Positions 34,947 to 44,268 of a stretch of DNA of 64,000 nt are shown here, one piece after another. Position numbers and translations under genes: made by a program. Where the stretch lies: contig NZ_JH976434.1 of the NCBI RefSeq assembly GCF_000306965.1, forward strand, positions 897,440 to 961,439, given 5' to 3'. Origin of the DNA: Amphibacillus jilinensis Y1. GTDB lineage: Bacteria > Bacillota > Bacilli > Bacillales > Amphibacillaceae. Below the pieces are notes generated by a model. It saw only the letters and a program-made list of their open reading frames with translations, ran no database searches and had not been told where the DNA came from. Positions within the stretch are counted from its first letter, which is position 1. Every line of letters starts with the position of its first letter.

Positions 34947-37577
34947 ATGACGAAAACAAAGGTTCATGTGATACCACATTCACACTGGGATCGAGAGTGG
35001 TATTTTACCTCATCACGTTCAACAGTATATTTAATTAAGCATATGAAAGAGGTACTTTCAACATTAGAGGAAAAGGCGGGTTTCCATTTTTACTTAATGG
35101 ATGCCCAAACTTCCTTAATTGAAGATTATTTAAACTATTGTCCTGAAGATGAAGCACGCATTAAGAAATTAGTATCAGAAAAGCGATTATTGACTGGACC
35201 TTGGTACACACAAACCGATCAATTAGTCATTTCGCAAGAATCCGTTGTTAGAAATTTATTATATGGCACACGCTTCTCAGACCAGTTGGGTCACACATTT
35301 AAAATGGGCTATGTACCAGATGCTTTTGGCCAAGGGGCAAATATGCCTCAAATATACAAAAGTTTTGGGATTGAGCGCTTCCTCTTTTGGCGAGGTGTGG
35401 CAGATAATCGTTTAAAACAAACAGAATTTGTTTGGGAAGGAAGTGACGGCACTCAAGTAATGGCTGTTCAAATGCCTTTCGGTTATTACTATGGTGGAAA
35501 TATTCCTGAAGCTATTGAAGACACAAAAACTTATCTAACTGACATGATTGGCGCGCTAGAAGATAAAGCATCAACTAAACACGTCTATTTCCCAAATGGT
35601 TTTGATCAAGCACCCGTAAGAAAAAACCTTCCTGAACTAGTAGAAATGTTTAATCAAATTGATAAAGAACGTTCATATGTGATTAATTCACCTGAAATAT
35701 TCTTTGACGAAGTAGAAAGCGACGCAAGTCAATTACCGATCATTACTGGCGAGCTAACAGAAGGCAAACATAGTCGGATTCACAAATCGATCTTTTCTAC
35801 TCGTGCTGACTTAAAACAAAAAAACAATCAACTTGAAAACTATCTAACCAACTGTGTAGAGCCAATTCTTACAATCAGTCATTCACTTGGCAACGTATAT
35901 CCACATAAGCAGCTTGAGGAAATATGGAAATTAATGTTTGAAAATGCAGCGCATGATAGTATTGGTGGTTGTAATAGTGACGAAACAAACCAAGATGTGA
36001 TGTTCAGATATAAAGTTGCACATGATAAGGCAAAAAACTTGCTCGATTTGCATATGCGCCTGGTTAGTGAACGGATCCCTTACCAACAGGACTTGAATTT
36101 TACCCTTTTCAATCCCTTACCTTATCAACGATCAGGAACGTTTAAAGTTACATTATATATCCCGGAAGAATCCTTTACCATTAAAGACATGAACGGACAG
36201 GATATTCCGTATACCATTCTAGATAAAGCGGATGTGACAGAGTATGTGTTGAATCAAACCATTCAATTAGATCCTAGTAAGGACATTTACTTACCTAAGA
36301 AAATATATTTAGCTAATCTTTTAATCTCTGTACAAAATACAACGGGCTTAGGCTATACTAGTTATTACTTAGATCTAGACAAAGAAGCACCAAAACAAGA
36401 ATTACTCACTTCATTTAAACGCTCAATCGAGAATGACTTTTATAAAGTGAGCTTAGCAGACAATAATACGTTAACGATTACCGATAAACAAAGCGGACGC
36501 ACATTTGTTGATCAAATGTTATTTGTAGAAAATGGAGATGATGGCGATTCATATAATTACTCTCCTCCCCGTAATGACTTGTTCATTACGTCTAAAGAAA
36601 GCGAGTGTTTAAGTGTAAAGCACGAAGTAGGAAAACTTGAAGAAAGACTAACCATTAAATTAAAAATGCTCGTACCTTATAACCTTAAAGATCGAGCGGC
36701 CGGCATTAATGATCACCCTTTTATTATTGACGTACACGTCTCTCTTCGCAAAGATGAAGCATGGTTGCGTTTTGATGCAAAGGTAGATAATCACGTGCTA
36801 AGCCATCGACTAACCGTTCAATTTGATACCAAATTGGCACATCAGTTTTCAACAGCTGATCAATTATTTGGGGTAATTAATCGTCCAGTAAGGTTACCAG
36901 AAATGGATGTTTGGGAGAAGGAAAAATGGCATGAAACACCGATCTCAATTGAACCTATGCAAAGCTTTGTTGCGCTTCATCAAGAAGAACAAACCGTCGC
37001 CGTCTTAACAGAGGGCGTTCGGGAATATGAAATTGTTGGCGAAAACTATGACACGATTCAGTTAACCCTATTTAGAACATTTAGTCATATGGGGAAAACA
37101 GATCTCTTGTATCGACCTGGACGGGCATCTGGTGAAACCATTGTAGAAACTCCGGACGCCCAACTGCTAGGTGAAGTCTCCTCATCATTTGCACTTGTTT
37201 ACAAGGGGTGCTCATTTGATGAAGCAGAAATAGCTAAACTGGCCAAAGCGTATCTTTCACCTATGCAAGCTTATCAGTTCTCTGATTTTCTAAATGGAAG
37301 ATTGATTTATGCTTTTCGTGATGAAGAAAAAACGAACCCTTTAACTTATCAGTTAGCAAACTTCGATGAGATGACAGCTGGTGTTAGCGCAATCAAGAAA
37401 ACAGAAGATTCAGATCATTATCTTATACGGGTGTTCAATCCCTATTTAAATCAGTTAGCAACGATAGCTCAACAACTCGTTGATTATGGTCAATTTGTCC
37501 AGTTAGATGAACAAACACCGGACCAGTTAGTCTCTCAATTAACAGCAAATCAATTTAAATCGATTATCTTATCATAA
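34947..37577 (+). CDS. GH38 alpha-mannosidase (MngB-like)
   Basis: An 876-residue cytoplasmic glycoside hydrolase. ATG at 34947 follows GGAAGGAGATAGCT. The zinc ligands and catalytic residues of GH38 are visible: His13 and Asp15 in HSHWDREWYF, the nucleophile Asp125 in GYVPDAFGQG, and a later conserved His in LMFENAAHDSIGGCNSDE. Central and C-terminal beta domains are complete. There is no signal peptide, so it acts on imported substrate. Neighbours (fructose-type PTS, ROK kinase, mannose-6-phosphate isomerase) indicate phosphorylated alpha-mannosides, giving mannose-6-phosphate. 2-O-mannosylglycerate and mannobiose are the leading candidates. Confidence 0.92.
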   Translation: MTKTKVHVIPHSHWDREWYFTSSRSTVYLIKHMKEVLSTLEEKAGFHFYLMDAQTSLIEDYLNYCPEDEARIKKLVSEKRLLTGPWYTQTDQLVISQESVVRNLLYGTRFSDQLGHTFKMGYVPDAFGQGANMPQIYKSFGIERFLFWRGVADNRLKQTEFVWEGSDGTQVMAVQMPFGYYYGGNIPEAIEDTKTYLTDMIGALEDKASTKHVYFPNGFDQAPVRKNLPELVEMFNQIDKERSYVINSPEIFFDEVESDASQLPIITGELTEGKHSRIHKSIFSTRADLKQKNNQLENYLTNCVEPILTISHSLGNVYPHKQLEEIWKLMFENAAHDSIGGCNSDETNQDVMFRYKVAHDKAKNLLDLHMRLVSERIPYQQDLNFTLFNPLPYQRSGTFKVTLYIPEESFTIKDMNGQDIPYTILDKADVTEYVLNQTIQLDPSKDIYLPKKIYLANLLISVQNTTGLGYTSYYLDLDKEAPKQELLTSFKRSIENDFYKVSLADNNTLTITDKQSGRTFVDQMLFVENGDDGDSYNYSPPRNDLFITSKESECLSVKHEVGKLEERLTIKLKMLVPYNLKDRAAGINDHPFIIDVHVSLRKDEAWLRFDAKVDNHVLSHRLTVQFDTKLAHQFSTADQLFGVINRPVRLPEMDVWEKEKWHETPISIEPMQSFVALHQEEQTVAVLTEGVREYEIVGENYDTIQLTLFRTFSHMGKTDLLYRPGRASGETIVETPDAQLLGEVSSSFALVYKGCSFDEAEIAKLAKAYLSPMQAYQFSDFLNGRLIYAFRDEEKTNPLTYQLANFDEMTAGVSAIKKTEDSDHYLIRVFNPYLNQLATIAQQLVDYGQFVQLDEQTPDQLVSQLTANQFKSIILS

Positions 37578-37643
37578 TACAATGATCGAGGACTAAGATA
37601 CTTAGTCCTCTCATTGTCATCACTGAAATAAGGAGAGGACGCT

Positions 37644-39557
37644 ATGTTTAATGAACGCAGAAAAAATAAATTAGTTTACTTAATTGAAGAATCTCCTTAT
37701 CAGCTTAATAGCGAAAAAATCGGACAGATAATGAAGCTATCTGCTCGAACGATTCGGAAAGATATTAAAGAAATTAATGACACTAATCATACCGGATTTT
37801 CAATTGCTAACAAAGTAGGCAAAGGTTATTATTTGAATATATATGATCAATACACCTTTGATCAGTTCAGAGACAACAATAATGAAAGTCATTATTTTGA
37901 TGTAAATATTAAAGAAGAACGTGTCAAATATGTCGTGTATTTACTATTAAATGAAGCGACAAATGGAACAATCGAGGAATTAGCTGAGAAAATGTTTATC
38001 AGTCGATCGACATTGACAAATGATTTGGATCACGTTCGTCAGCTATTGGAAAACTATAACCTTTTGCTTTACTCCAAAGTGGGCAAAGGCATTTGGATAG
38101 AAGGTAATGAAAACCATAAACGTTTTCTTCTATTATCTTTAATTGATGAGAAACTAGCTGAAGAAAATATGCTGTCCTATTTCAAATGGAAAGGTCAAGA
38201 TCAAGCATTTATGCTGTTAAAGGATATGGTCCCTCATTTATTTAAAGACTTCCACCTTTATATGACTGACGATAATGTAAATAATTTAATCTATCATATC
38301 CTCATTATGAAAGAACGCATCGAAATGGGGTTTACGATTGAGGATAGCATCCCCTTTGAGCGAACAGAACAAGAACAAATTTTATTCGACGAATTAGTAA
38401 CTTGGCTAGAGAACTATTTTCAATTGTCCATTCCTGAACAAGAACGAGCTTACCTATTCTTACAAATTAAAAGCAAGATTATTGTTGATAAACATAAAAA
38501 TCTAGAAAAGATGACGGTTGTTAAACAATATATTCATTTATTAATAGAAGAAATTAATAGAAGTTATTACTACGATCTAGCAAACGATGAGCAATTAAAG
38601 TTGGATTTGCAAAGTCACATTTATTCCATGATTTATCGGGTTGAACATGATATTCGTATCCGTAATCCAATGGAACAACATATTAAGCGTTATTACCCAT
38701 TAGCCTTCGAAGTCACGATGTATGCGGTTGAAGCGATTAAAGATACCTTTAATTATGTGATTAATCAAGGTGAAGTCGCTTATCTAGCACTACACATCGG
38801 AGCGTCACTTGAGCGCAATTACCAAATTGAATATGCTAGACATAATTCATGCTTGATCGTATGTGGTTCAGGAGCTGGAACAGCACGAATGATTGAAACA
38901 ACAATTAAAAAAACAATGCCTGATTTGTTTGTGACGAAAACGGTTAGTGCTCAATCCTATAATGAGATGGAATATATCGAGGAAGATGTTGTTATTACGA
39001 CAATAGATGTGAAACAAAAAAACAAACCTGTCTATAAAGTCGATAAGTTACCGACCAAATCGCAATTAATTGATTTAGATCAGCGTATCACTGACGAATT
39101 AGCTCATCATACAGACCTTTTTGATCGGTTTTTCTCACCCGCCTTTTTTTTCAAAGGGGATTATTCCGGTAAAGATCATTTAATTGAATCTGTATGCAAA
39201 AAGTTAAAGCTGTATGGAGCTATTGAGCATGAAGCAGTATTTATTGAATCGATTCAGGAAAGAGAAAGGTTAGGGTCTACGGTTTTAGGGGAAGGAATAG
39301 CGATTCCCCATCCTATGCTAATGCTAGCAAAACAAACAAAGGTTGCAGTCGTGATTCTAGATAAACCGCTCTATTGGGCAGATGACCAAGAGGTTGAGCT
39401 CGTCTTCTTGTTGGCTATTAGTAAGGAAGATTACGAGCAAACCTTGAATATTTATGACTTTTTAGTCGAAGTTATTCGGAGAAATTACGCCGAAAAATTA
39501 GCAGGCTCTATTCATTTCAAACACTTTACCGAAATTTCCAAACAGTTATATTTATGA
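37644..39557 (+). CDS. PRD-domain transcriptional regulator of the mannoside operon
   Basis: A 637-residue BglG/MtlR/LicR-type activator with the same architecture as the LicR-like protein. An N-terminal helix-turn-helix (MKLSARTIRKDIKEI) and second DNA-binding domain (MFISRSTLTNDLDHVRQLLENY) are followed by two PRDs (HIYSMIYRVEHDIRIRNP, YLALHIGASLERN), EIIB-like Cys407 in LIVCGSGAGTARM and EIIA-like His556 in IAIPHPMLML. All regulatory phosphorylation sites look intact. It lies inside the operon it probably controls, between the mannosidase and the kinase. AAGGAGAGGACGCT precedes the ATG. Confidence 0.9.
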   Translation: MFNERRKNKLVYLIEESPYQLNSEKIGQIMKLSARTIRKDIKEINDTNHTGFSIANKVGKGYYLNIYDQYTFDQFRDNNNESHYFDVNIKEERVKYVVYLLLNEATNGTIEELAEKMFISRSTLTNDLDHVRQLLENYNLLLYSKVGKGIWIEGNENHKRFLLLSLIDEKLAEENMLSYFKWKGQDQAFMLLKDMVPHLFKDFHLYMTDDNVNNLIYHILIMKERIEMGFTIEDSIPFERTEQEQILFDELVTWLENYFQLSIPEQERAYLFLQIKSKIIVDKHKNLEKMTVVKQYIHLLIEEINRSYYYDLANDEQLKLDLQSHIYSMIYRVEHDIRIRNPMEQHIKRYYPLAFEVTMYAVEAIKDTFNYVINQGEVAYLALHIGASLERNYQIEYARHNSCLIVCGSGAGTARMIETTIKKTMPDLFVTKTVSAQSYNEMEYIEEDVVITTIDVKQKNKPVYKVDKLPTKSQLIDLDQRITDELAHHTDLFDRFFSPAFFFKGDYSGKDHLIESVCKKLKLYGAIEHEAVFIESIQERERLGSTVLGEGIAIPHPMLMLAKQTKVAVVILDKPLYWADDQEVELVFLLAISKEDYEQTLNIYDFLVEVIRRNYAEKLAGSIHFKHFTEISKQLYL

Positions 39558-39593
39558 CTATTTATTACAAAACTTAACAAGGAGGTTTATGCC

Positions 39594-40523
39594 ATGCATG
39601 CAGTAGGCATTGACATAGGGGGCACAAAGATAGCCATTGCGCTTGTTAATCAAGCAGGTCAAATCATTAACCAAGATAAACTTAACACCGACTTAACAAT
39701 TACACCTCGTCTTATGATTGAACGGGTTAACCAATCCGTAGAAACATTAATCAATGAAGCTAATCTTGACCTTGAACAGATAGGCGGGATTGGTGTTGGC
39801 GCACCCGGCCCACTCAACAGCCAAAAAGGATTGATCACCAGACCACCGAATCTAAAACACTGGGTTAACGTCCCCGTTGTCGAACAGATTCAACGTTTCT
39901 TTAACTTACCTGTTCGCTTAGAGAATGATGCGAACGCAGCTGCTCTTGCAGAAAAATGGATCGGAGCAGCTCAACCTAATGACGATTTTGTTTATCTGAC
40001 AATTAGTACAGGTATCGGTACTGGCATTTATGCCAACGGTCAATTAATGACAGGTTCGCGTGGTAACGCTGGTGATTTTGGCCATACCGTTATTGATCCT
40101 AGCTTTGGTCAATGTCAATGCGGACAATACGGCTGTCTTGAGCACATCGCCTCAGGTACAGCGATTGCTAGAAAAGGATCTGAGCTTGTTGGAGAATCAC
40201 TATCGACTGCAGACGTTTTTTCCCGCTATCAGCTCAAAGATCCCATTCTACAACCATTTATTAACGATATATTTCGTGTGCTTGGCGCGGCTTGTGTCTC
40301 TCTTATCAATACATTTGATCCTGAAAAAATTGTTATAGGTGGTGGTGTATCTAGAGTTGGTGATGTATTATTTAAAGAGATAAGGAATTACATCAAAAGA
40401 TATGCACTAAATCCTGATAGCAGGGAGACAGCCGTTGTTCCAGCAAAACTTGATCAGGATGCTGGCGTGCTCGGTGCAGCTGCACTGATTTTAAATAATA
40501 CAGCTAATATACAAGGGGGCTAA
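39594..40523 (+). CDS. ROK family sugar kinase
   Basis: A 309-residue ATP-dependent hexokinase. ATP-binding DIGGTKIAIALVN is at the start, the sugar-binding Asp in LENDANAAALAE, and the zinc motif CQCGQYGCLEHIASG is complete. ROK kinases act on glucose, mannose, fructose or N-acetylhexosamines. Between a mannosidase and a mannose-6-phosphate isomerase, the natural reading is phosphorylation of free mannose released by GH38, such as from the non-phosphorylated half of a mannose disaccharide. AAGGAGG precedes the ATG; ManA starts four bases after its stop. Confidence 0.9.
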   Translation: MHAVGIDIGGTKIAIALVNQAGQIINQDKLNTDLTITPRLMIERVNQSVETLINEANLDLEQIGGIGVGAPGPLNSQKGLITRPPNLKHWVNVPVVEQIQRFFNLPVRLENDANAAALAEKWIGAAQPNDDFVYLTISTGIGTGIYANGQLMTGSRGNAGDFGHTVIDPSFGQCQCGQYGCLEHIASGTAIARKGSELVGESLSTADVFSRYQLKDPILQPFINDIFRVLGAACVSLINTFDPEKIVIGGGVSRVGDVLFKEIRNYIKRYALNPDSRETAVVPAKLDQDAGVLGAAALILNNTANIQGG

Positions 40524-40526
40524 CAC

Positions 40527-41486
40527 ATGTATAATCAACCTATTTTTCTTGCACCCATTTTTCAAGAAAGAATTTGGGGGGGAACTAAATTAAAGACACT
40601 CTTTCAATATGACATACCTAACACCCATACTGGTGAAGCATGGGTGATCTCTGCCCATGAGAATGGACCAAGTCACATTATCAATGGCGATTTAGCGGGA
40701 AAGACGCTGACTGAAGCTTGGGAGAACTATCCCGAACTTTTTAATAAGCCAAGTAACAGTAATACCGCTTATCCATTGCTAGTTAAAATCTTAGACGCAG
40801 CTGATGATTTATCTGTACAAGTCCACCCTAACGATCGTTACGCTCAAGACATCGAAGGACAGCCTTATGGAAAAACAGAATGTTGGTATGTCCTTCAAGC
40901 AGAAGAAGGGGCAGAAATCGTTTTTGGACATCATGCGCAGTCTTCAGAAGAATTTTCCAAGTTGGCCAAAAACGGTGATTGGGATAGCTTGCTTCGTTAC
41001 GTTCCTGTTCGCGCTGGAGACTTTATCTATGTGCCAAGCGGATCGATTCACGCTATCGGTAAGGGCATTGTTATTTTGGAAACACAGCAAAGCTCAGATA
41101 TTACATATCGTGTTTATGATTATGATCGTACCGATAATCAAGGAAAGAGACGCGAGTTACATTTAGATGCATCAATTGAAGTAACAACAGCACCACACCA
41201 AGATCCAGCTATTAGACAAACTGAAATCACTCGCCAAGGATTAACGATAAAGAAACTCGTAGAAGAGCAATATTTCACTGTCTATCACTGGGACTTGTCT
41301 GGAGAAGTTAAACAAGAACGCAATGCCGATTTTATTCAAGTCAGTGTTATTGATGGAAAAGCAGTACTGACCATTAATCAACAGCATTACACAATAAAGA
41401 AAGGCGACCACTTCATCATACCGGCTACAGTTAACCATTATAGCTTATCTGGAGAAGCTGAGATGATTATTTCACACCCTAGTTAA
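40527..41486 (+). CDS. manA: Mannose-6-phosphate isomerase, class I
   Basis: Converts mannose-6-phosphate to fructose-6-phosphate, feeding glycolysis. A 319-residue cupin enzyme with the zinc-site segments SVQVHPNDRYAQDIEGQPYGKTECWYVL and SGSIHAIGKGIVILETQQSSDITYRVYDYDR. The start QPIFLAPIFQERIWGGTKL is typical of the Firmicute type. AGGGGGCTAACAC precedes the ATG. It is the last gene of the mannoside operon and explains how the sugar enters central metabolism. Confidence 0.94.
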   Translation: MYNQPIFLAPIFQERIWGGTKLKTLFQYDIPNTHTGEAWVISAHENGPSHIINGDLAGKTLTEAWENYPELFNKPSNSNTAYPLLVKILDAADDLSVQVHPNDRYAQDIEGQPYGKTECWYVLQAEEGAEIVFGHHAQSSEEFSKLAKNGDWDSLLRYVPVRAGDFIYVPSGSIHAIGKGIVILETQQSSDITYRVYDYDRTDNQGKRRELHLDASIEVTTAPHQDPAIRQTEITRQGLTIKKLVEEQYFTVYHWDLSGEVKQERNADFIQVSVIDGKAVLTINQQHYTIKKGDHFIIPATVNHYSLSGEAEMIISHPS

Positions 41487-41488
41487 TC

Positions 41489-41534
41489 AACGAACCTTCA
41501 ATCGGTAGGCGTTTTACGGACGATTATCTGTGAT
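41489..41534 (+). repeat. Family-1 interspersed repeat, copy R3 (internally deleted)
   Basis: Only the two ends of the family remain: CGAACCTTCAATCGG joined to GGCGTTTTACGGACG and ATTATCTGTGAT. The central hairpin is missing. Confidence 0.75.
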
Positions 41535-41536
41535 GC

Positions 41537-41577
41537 AGAGATTAAGCAACGTGTATCCCTTTGCTTAATCTCTTTTT
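41537..41577 (+). terminator. Terminator of the mannoside operon
   Basis: AGAGATTAAGCAA (41537-41549) pairs perfectly with TTGCTTAATCTCT (41561-41573), followed by TTTTT. Confidence 0.9.
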
Positions 41578-41856
41578 ATACTTCCTCAGCACCACGCATA
41601 CTCCCCGTTATTAAACACTATTATTTGCCTAGATCGACATGCTCTTTGATCACAGGTACGCTTTATAGTACGAATCACTCTATAACACGAATCGACCTTA
41701 GTCAATTTGTCACTTTTTTTATTTCAAATTGATTACAAAACCTCATAATCTCTTGATAAAAATTAGGTAATTCAGTATGGTATTAGTGGACTAAGTATAA
41801 TATTGGGTGTTTTCAGCTAAATTTAGCGTATTTTCTGCGAAAGGAGTGTAGACACA
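41578..41856. other. Intergenic region before the M23 peptidase
   Basis: About 280 AT-rich bases. Two similar short stretches occur (GTACGAATCACTCTATA and ACACGAATCGACC, about 41670-41700). I see no gene and no clear promoter. Confidence 0.35.
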
Positions 41857-42768
41857 CTGAAACGGAAAATGTTTAAATCGAAAAAATTAACTTTTACACT
41901 TATATCAAATCAGGCAAACAAGCCTGTTAAGCGGATCGCACTGCCTTATTTTGTTGTTTTGTTTCTTGCCATTTTATTTCTTTTACCTATTACACTACTC
42001 ATCTACCATGGTACTTTAAACAAACAATTATTAACAACAAACGCCTCTTTGAGCGATCAGGTTGAACACTTAGAAGAACGTAAAGAAGTATTGTCTATGT
42101 CATTAGACGAACTAAAAAGTGAACGCGACACCGTGATCGAACGTTTTGAAGCATTAGACGAAATTGAAGAACAAATTCATGAATACATAACGACATTACC
42201 CGATGAAGCATTAGGTGGCATCGAGATCCCGCTAAGCACGGAGGAATTATCCTCGATAGATTCTGATGATACTAACGCTATTTTAGAAAGTTCAGCTTGG
42301 CTAGAGCGTTACCAAGAAACATTAACTAACATTGAACAGCTCGAAGAAAACTTACAATATATACCGACGGCCTGGCCAACCGAACCGAATACGATTACGT
42401 CCTCATTCGGTCCAAGAAACGATCCTTTTAATAGCACGCAAGCGATGCACTCCGGAATGGATGTCCGCGGAGCTATAGGGACTCCTATTTATGCAGGTGC
42501 AGATGGTGTTGTTACCCTTGCTCAAAACCACGGTGGTTATGGGAAAACGATTATCATTGATCATGGCGGTCAATATGAAACATTATATGCACACTTAAAT
42601 GCAATCGATGTTAATCGCGGTGATCAAGTGACAAAAGGGGAACAGATTGGAGAATTAGGCAATACAGGAAGAAGTACTGGCCCCCACCTCCATTATGAAG
42701 TCATCAAAGATGGCGTACCTGTCGATCCTGAAGATTACATTAATTTTTTTGATAATGAAGACGAATAA
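41857..42768 (+). CDS. M23 family cell-wall peptidase with membrane anchor and coiled coil
   Basis: A membrane-bound murein endopeptidase. One helix (YFVVLFLAILFLLPITLLIYHG) is followed by a coiled coil (about residues 55-120) and a LytM domain with the zinc motif HSGMDVRG, a central YAHL and the catalytic HLHYE. The domain is complete. ATG at 41869 lies 22 bases from AAAGGAG, whereas an in-frame CTG at 41857 is ideally spaced (ten bases), so I chose CTG; ATG remains possible. It is followed 15 bases later by a bactofilin gene. In other bacteria such peptidases are positioned by bactofilin polymers to shape the cell wall. Confidence 0.88.
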   Translation: MKRKMFKSKKLTFTLISNQANKPVKRIALPYFVVLFLAILFLLPITLLIYHGTLNKQLLTTNASLSDQVEHLEERKEVLSMSLDELKSERDTVIERFEALDEIEEQIHEYITTLPDEALGGIEIPLSTEELSSIDSDDTNAILESSAWLERYQETLTNIEQLEENLQYIPTAWPTEPNTITSSFGPRNDPFNSTQAMHSGMDVRGAIGTPIYAGADGVVTLAQNHGGYGKTIIIDHGGQYETLYAHLNAIDVNRGDQVTKGEQIGELGNTGRSTGPHLHYEVIKDGVPVDPEDYINFFDNEDE

Positions 42769-42783
42769 GAGAGGATTTTTAAC

Positions 42784-43182
42784 TTGCTAAAAGGAAAGAA
42801 ACAAGAAGACATCATTGACACGGTTATCGGTAAAGATACAACGATTGAAGGGAAAATTTCATTATCAACAAGCCTTCGAATCGATGGTAAGGTTCATGGA
42901 GAAATTGAATGCAATGGCGATGTCTTTATCGGAAAAGATGGCTTTGCTGAACCTTCTATTAAAGCTAAAAATGTCGTTATTGCCGGCGAAGCCAAAGGTG
43001 ATATTGAAACAAGCGCAAAAGTACATGTGCAGTCAAGTGGTAACTTAACAGGTAATGTTACGTCAACAGGAATTATTATTGATGAAGGTGGTATCTTTAA
43101 CGGATCAAGTACTGTTACAGCAAAAGAACGGAAAAGCTCAAAGCGAAAACCAGAACTCACAAGCAACGATGAAAATAAATAA
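42784..43182 (+). CDS. Bactofilin (polymer-forming cytoskeletal protein)
   Basis: A 132-residue bactofilin with a TTG start behind GAGAGG. The right-handed beta-helix is visible as repeating short strands (TTIEGKISLSTSLRIDGKVHGEIECNGDVFIGKDG... VVIAGEAKGDIETSAKVHVQSSGNLTGNVTSTGIIIDEGGIF) flanked by disordered ends, the last one basic (KERKSSKRKPEL). Bactofilins form nucleotide-free filaments on the inner membrane face. The gene is co-transcribed with the M23 peptidase, the known functional pairing, and ends at a strong terminator. Confidence 0.92.
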   Translation: MLKGKKQEDIIDTVIGKDTTIEGKISLSTSLRIDGKVHGEIECNGDVFIGKDGFAEPSIKAKNVVIAGEAKGDIETSAKVHVQSSGNLTGNVTSTGIIIDEGGIFNGSSTVTAKERKSSKRKPELTSNDENK

Positions 43183-43189
43183 CTTGAAA

Positions 43190-43235
43190 AAAGCTATCAA
43201 CTTCACTCGGTCTTATTAGCGAAGTTGATAGCTTT
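43190..43235. terminator. Bidirectional terminator between bactofilin and PAS chemoreceptor
   Basis: AAAGCTATCAACTTC (43190-43204) pairs perfectly with GAAGTTGATAGCTTT (43221-43235), a 15-bp stem, between convergent genes. Confidence 0.85.
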
Positions 43236-43266
43236 GATATATTAATAGCGTCGAACTCTTATTTTA

Positions 43267-44172
43267 TTAGATAATCTCCATCACTTCTCGTGCTTGTTGG
43301 GCCAAATCTTCAGCAGCACTCAATACGTTCTTAAAGTCAGAACTTGCTGTCTTAATATCTTCTTGAGTTACAGTCACGTTATCTTGAACAGCCACTGTGC
43401 TTTCAACCATTCGATTAATTTCTTCTGTAATCCCTTCAATTTTTTGTCTTATCTCTACAATTGAACCTTCCACACCAGATGCAAGTTTCCTGACCTCACC
43501 GGCGACCACATTAAAACCTAGCCCGTGTTCTCCCGCCCGTGCGGCTTCAATTGCTGCGTTTAAAGCAAGTAAATTTGTCTGCGAAGCAATCCCACGTATC
43601 GTCTTAACTATATCTTGAATTGAGTCCGTTTGCTTTTGTAAAGCGATCAGTGTTTGATGACTATTTTGATAAACCTTTGCCATCTGATCAATTTTACTTG
43701 ATATAGCTTCACTCCGAATGATGCCTGTTTCAGCTCGTTGATTTAAGGTATTAGACATTGCTTGCAATTCTTCTACTACTGTTTCGGCTGCATTTTGTCG
43801 CTTCGTAATATCGGTGGCTACTTTCACGACACCGATGACCTGGCTATTCGCATCAATTAACGGCATATATGTCGCCTCTAGCCAAATACGCGCTCCATTT
43901 TTCGCTTTACGATCAATCTTATCTTGAAAAGTTTGGCCAGATAATAAGTTTTGCCATAATTGACGATACGCCGAGCTATTAGCAAAATCATTAAAACAAA
44001 ATTGTTTATGATCCATACCAATCATTTCCTGCTCTTGATAACCCATTGTTTGAGCGAACGGCTTATTAACATAGGATACTTTACGCTCCAAATCAAAACG
44101 TATAATAGCTAAATTTTGATCTAGTGCTTGCATAACGACATTGGTTACATCTCGTGATTCGGTCTGATTCAT
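43267..44172 (-). CDS. Soluble PAS-domain chemoreceptor (Aer-like)
   Basis: A 301-residue methyl-accepting chemotaxis protein without membrane helices. Residues about 12-130 are a PAS domain with PAC end ([13 protein letters not shown]), similar to redox-sensing Aer PAS domains. Residues about 135-301 form the signalling coiled coil, with the hairpin-tip motif [40 protein letters not shown] that contacts CheA and CheW. The signalling arm is short, so methylation helices may be reduced. It probably senses redox state or a small ligand in the cytoplasm. It has its own promoter region upstream. Confidence 0.88.
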   Translation of the reverse strand: MNQTESRDVTNVVMQALDQNLAIIRFDLERKVSYVNKPFAQTMGYQEQEMIGMDHKQFCFNDFANSSAYRQLWQNLLSGQTFQDKIDRKAKNGARIWLEATYMPLIDANSQVIGVVKVATDITKRQNAAETVVEELQAMSNTLNQRAETGIIRSEAISSKIDQMAKVYQNSHQTLIALQKQTDSIQDIVKTIRGIASQTNLLALNAAIEAARAGEHGLGFNVVAGEVRKLASGVEGSIVEIRQKIEGITEEINRMVESTVAVQDNVTVTQEDIKTASSDFKNVLSAAEDLAQQAREVMEII

Positions 44173-44268
44173 GATTGACTTCCCCCAAAAAATTGATGTT
44201 ATCTCGAAGCGAAGATAACTATTACTTACATACCCCTTAGTGTATAGGAAGAAACCTGTTTCGTCAAA

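Noticed and set aside
34947-37577. Extracellular N-glycan-degrading mannosidase
   Set aside because: There is no signal peptide or anchor, and the gene is embedded in a PTS operon, which points to a cytoplasmic enzyme acting on imported substrate.
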